From: Nemopilema nomurai | Lineage: Eukaryota; Cnidaria; Scyphozoa; Rhizostomeae; Rhizostomatidae | Reading direction: 5' to 3' | Length of the DNA: 64,000 nucleotides | NCBI GenBank assembly: GCA_003864495.1 | Contig: ML133471.1 | Coordinates: 1,026,001 to 1,090,000 of the forward strand | In this document: positions 61,071 to 64,000 of the stretch, in pieces | How the letters are laid out: the number at the start of each line of letters is the position of its first letter | How positions within the stretch are numbered: the first letter of the stretch is position 1 | The notes under the pieces: generated by a model | Database searches by the model: none | What the model was told of the DNA's origin: nothing | What the model saw: only the letters and a program-made list of their open reading frames with translations | Program-made: the position numbers and the translations under genes

Positions 61071-61870
61071 AGCATGGGCCCACCTCAAGCAGCTATTTCA
61101 AATCTAAAGTGGGTGCAGGACCTCCAATGACGGGGGCAGACCCTCAAGATCCTTTCTTTGTACCCTCTTTGTATCAAAGTTTGCCCCCTTACTTTTTGGC
61201 CTTGTTGGATCACCCCCTACACCGAACGTTTCCAGGTTCCATAAAAATGGATACGCCTTTATCGGCATGCCTTGATCGACGGGATATATATCTTATCTTT
61301 CATACCAAAAGTGCTCTTGGCTAATGATCTGTCTCAGCACTACCTTACCAATACTGACCTTCCATTATAACGTTACTGGTTCATGATTTCTCGTGCACAA
61401 AAAGTGAGCACGAGCGAACCTTTGTTTATCATGTGAAAGCTATTAGGTGGCCACCTATCTATATATATGTATATATCACCTATATATTATGGTCATGTTC
61501 AGACTTATTGAGATAAAAGACATGATCTAATGGTAGACTTACCACTTGGCAGACTGAGAAAGATGAACTCTTTACTTTTTCATCGATGCTTGGAATCCCT
61601 TATGCGCAACCGCATTTTGACCGCACAAGTGATTTTGCCTCACTCGATGACAATAAAGTTCGACATCTAGCGAATTTGTCGCTTTTATATCATTGTTCAG
61701 CAGCTAAATGTATGAGAGAGAGGCTGCCGAATGTTTATGGTCATACTTGCTCGATGGAGCAGAACAGGGGCGCCGGAATCGTTTTGAGGAGGCGGGGGCA
61801 GCTACTCACAAAGGGAAAATTCCAATAACTGACATGAATTGTACAATTGCAATATCTTCTATACCTATGG
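61071..61870. other. Intergenic, no gene seen
   Basis: Contains an AT-rich tract (about 61461-61490) and unsupported short frames. Confidence 0.35.
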
Positions 61871-61872
61871 CA

Positions 61873-61957
61873 GGCATTCCTCTTAAGGCATTCTTTTTAA
61901 GGTATTCCTTTTAAGGCATTCCTTTTAAGGCATTCCTTTTAAGGCATTCCTTTTTAA
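61873..61957. repeat. 14-bp tandem repeat, six units
   Basis: Six head-to-tail copies of GGCATTCCTTTTAA with single-base variants; the last unit has one extra T. The array directly precedes the hAT fragment. Confidence 0.85.
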
Positions 61958-61959
61958 TG

Positions 61960-62565
61960 CAGTGAGGGTTGAAATTGTGCAATCTGCCATTAATTTCCTG
62001 AACGAAAGAATGAATATCGAAGAAGATGGACCAATCAACAACTTGACAAAAGTACTGGAATCAAAATCTGTAAAAGAATTTATAGTTTCTAGCATAGATT
62101 TGATATCGCAGATGTTTGGAGATGCAGTTCTTGAAGAATTTGTTGGCGATGTTTGTGCATTTTGGAGCAAAAATTTTTGAAATTAAGGAAGTAACAGGTA
62201 GTATCTACGCTCTAAAACTGCGAAAAATGATTCAATCAAGTGAAGGAGTCATGAAACAATTCCTTGCATCATTTTTGATGCTGAGACTACATAGCATGGT
62301 TACTGAAAGAGCAGTTTCGCATTATAATTATGTCAAAACAGTGAGGAGAACGTCTTTGAACCAGGAAACAATTAATGGCGTGTTGCATGTTTCCCTAAAT
62401 GGCAAGGGTACTGCATTAACGATCCAAGGTCAGCTGTTTTTCAGTTTTTGAGAATAAAGGAAGGACGTAACAGGCAACCGTGCGATGAATTCTTCAAAGA
62501 CAGATACTTTATTAAGAAATTTTTTCAAAAAGAAAAGGGCACCCTTCAGCACTCTTTGTTTTTCT
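61960..62565 (+). pseudogene. hAT-like transposase C-terminal fragment
   Basis: Three frames in order. 61962-62165 reads FLNERMNIEEDGPINNLT. 62165-62415 reads KKVTERAVSHYN-type residues, seen as MVTERAVSHYNYVKTVRRTS and NGVLHVSLNGKGTA. Then about 62420-62565 reads VFQFLRIKEGRNRQPCDEFF and FIKKFFQKEKG. ERAVSHYN followed by LHVSLNG and a charged RNR tail is typical of hAT-derived proteins seen in invertebrate genomes. Two frame breaks (near 62165 and 62415) show decay. The catalytic core is absent. Confidence 0.55.
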
Positions 62566-63138
62566 AAAGAATTAGCTGTTTTTGTAAAGAAAGTATAATT
62601 TCAAAACTGTCAACGTGCAATAGACGTAGTCTTCTTTGTACATGTGTCTGCAGGGCGTGGTCGCATAACCTTTTCCAGTTTTTTGTGGCCCTTTTTTAAA
62701 ATTTCCCCACTATTTCGAATTCCTTAAAAATGCTTTGAATACGTTACAAAGAGTATTTGGTGCTGTTCGCTTTCTCTTGGCAGCGCTCTCTTCATCGAGC
62801 TATTTGCACCTGGTAAAGAGGTGACTTTTCTTACCAGATGCTGAAACTCTTCATCTGAGCGGAGCTGCTGCAGACGAACAAACAGCTTATCTCTGAAGTA
62901 ACTTAGAGTTATTTTGAAGCAGCTATGCCCATTCCTGCATAGCTAAGAGGTTGAACTTTTCTGAAGAAGACATGCTTTTTTGCCAGCAACCCTCGTGCCT
63001 TTGATCTGCAAACAGTTGTGAGGGAGTTGTCTTCCCTGAGCTGATGAAGGACGTCTTAAAGTTCTGCGCGTTTTCTAGCAATGACGTTTGCTGCTGGTCC
63101 TCTGGTGGTTCTCCTTGTTCTTTAAAGGTTCTTCAGTC

Positions 63139-64000
63139 TCAAAGTGAGGTCATCAGTACCGTTTCAAAACTGCTTTTGAATTGTCTCAAATAGTAGAACT
63201 CCCTTCTGACTGATACCAAAAAGTGCATATAAATCTTCACACAGATCTTGTGAAGTTGCAACCAATGGCGAAATGGAAGTGGCACCTTGAAAACAAGCTC
63301 ATTGCAAGGAGGAAAACAGGGAAAACACACGGCATGTTGGCTGATGGTCTCTTTAATAAGCCTTGAGAGACTTTTCATCGATGATGTTCCATCAAATGCC
63401 ATTCCTACCATTTGCTCTATATCCAAACCACATCGTACAAGTATGTCATTAATATACCCAAGCAGTGCTTCTGAAGGCAATCCTTTATCACACGGTAATA
63501 CATCAATTAATTTTTCTTTCACGTCGTAGGAATCCGTGCAATATTGGACAGAAAATGAAAGCTGTTCGGCTTATGAAATGTCACTTGACTCATCACAAAT
63601 GATGGAATAGAATCTAGCTTTATTAACTTCATCAAGAAGATTTCTTCTTGCACTCTATGCAAGCATCTCTTCATGTTCTAGTAAAACTTGATATAACATG
63701 AATTGGTTCTCTTGCTCCAACTACCTTTACTATTGAACAGTTATGCCTTAGCGTCCAGGATACCTTAATTGCGCCACTGAGCCAATTGTGCAGTAATTTC
63801 CTATATTTTGGAGAACATTATTGCCGATGAGTTCATAACAAAGCCATCCAATATCTCGATTGCTCTCTTTTTGTTCCTAACTGGACTATCGTTCCTCTCA
63901 TCTAATAAATTGAGATATTTTATATTCCGAATGATTCTCATAAACACAATGCTATTTTCACAAGGGCACTGTGCTGCCCTGCTGCCCCGTACAGTCAGAG
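63139..64000 (-). pseudogene. hAT-type transposase fragment with DUF4371-like domain, running off the window
   Basis: The minus-strand frame from about 63640 reads ARFYSIICDESSDIS, a stop (TAA 63573-63571), then AEQLSFSVQYC, KEKLIDVLPCDKGLPSEALL and IEQMVGMAFDGTSSMKSLSR. These are the motifs of the RNase H-like core of ZMYM/ZBED-type hAT relatives (DES...EQLS, then G(Q/M)xFDGxSxM). Further frame breaks occur upstream toward 64000 and downstream of 63139. It is opposite in direction to the fragment at 61960-62565, so the two are not one gene. Confidence 0.6.

Noticed and set aside
1..64000. CRISPR arrays, bacterial operons, integrons or phage modules
   Set aside because: No regularly spaced repeats, ribosome-binding sites or polycistronic gene runs are present; intron-rich genes show an animal nuclear genome.

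Overview
This is a multicellular-animal nuclear genome window. The genes are split into many short exons with GT-AG introns, the DNA is AT-rich, and the gene families are metazoan. The load of DNA transposons, LINEs and low-copy duplications suggests an early-branching animal, most likely a cnidarian. That placement is an inference and was not tested by any search.

Layout. 1-905: a decayed endogenous Rep (SF3 helicase) gene of CRESS-DNA-virus type, minus strand. 2437-2833: a MITE-like element. 3802-14468: an 18-exon Ral guanine-nucleotide exchange factor (RalGDS/RGL family), plus strand, with one apparent frameshift in the RasGEF_N exon. 15552-30350: a low-copy duplicated locus of a two-exon coiled-coil gene. 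Copy A (minus) and copy C (plus) are intact. Copy B (minus) has lost its promoter and first exon and carries an early stop. B and C are fused head to head at an inverted junction near 27803. A 5'-UTR-bearing but broken non-LTR retrotransposon (20200-23905, minus) sits between A and B. 31095-31330: a Tc1/mariner remnant. 32215-34887: a five-exon 1-Cys peroxiredoxin (PRDX6 type), minus. 35167-36019: possible exons of an unidentified plus-strand gene. 37616-46035: a 20-exon FUBP/KHSRP gene with four KH domains; three of its introns each carry a C/D-box snoRNA that I identify as U18. 49847-50419: an unidentified ORF. 52033-55957: a six-exon diamine acetyltransferase (SAT1/SAT2 family), minus. 57882-61066: a TTAA-flanked Kolobok-like DNA transposon with a broken THAP domain and an opposite-strand Cys-rich P2X7-like reading frame. 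61960-64000: hAT-type transposase fragments in both orientations.

How the parts work together. The host genes (Ras/Ral signalling, antioxidant peroxidase, RNA/DNA-binding regulator, polyamine catabolism) are ordinary housekeeping or signalling genes and show no operon-like link. The most interesting signals are the triplicated U18 snoRNA housed in a FUBP gene, the inverted coiled-coil gene pair with its shared CRE/TATA promoter design, and the bipartite Kolobok-like element. All exon boundaries are my own readings of splice signals and frame; none was confirmed by transcript data.
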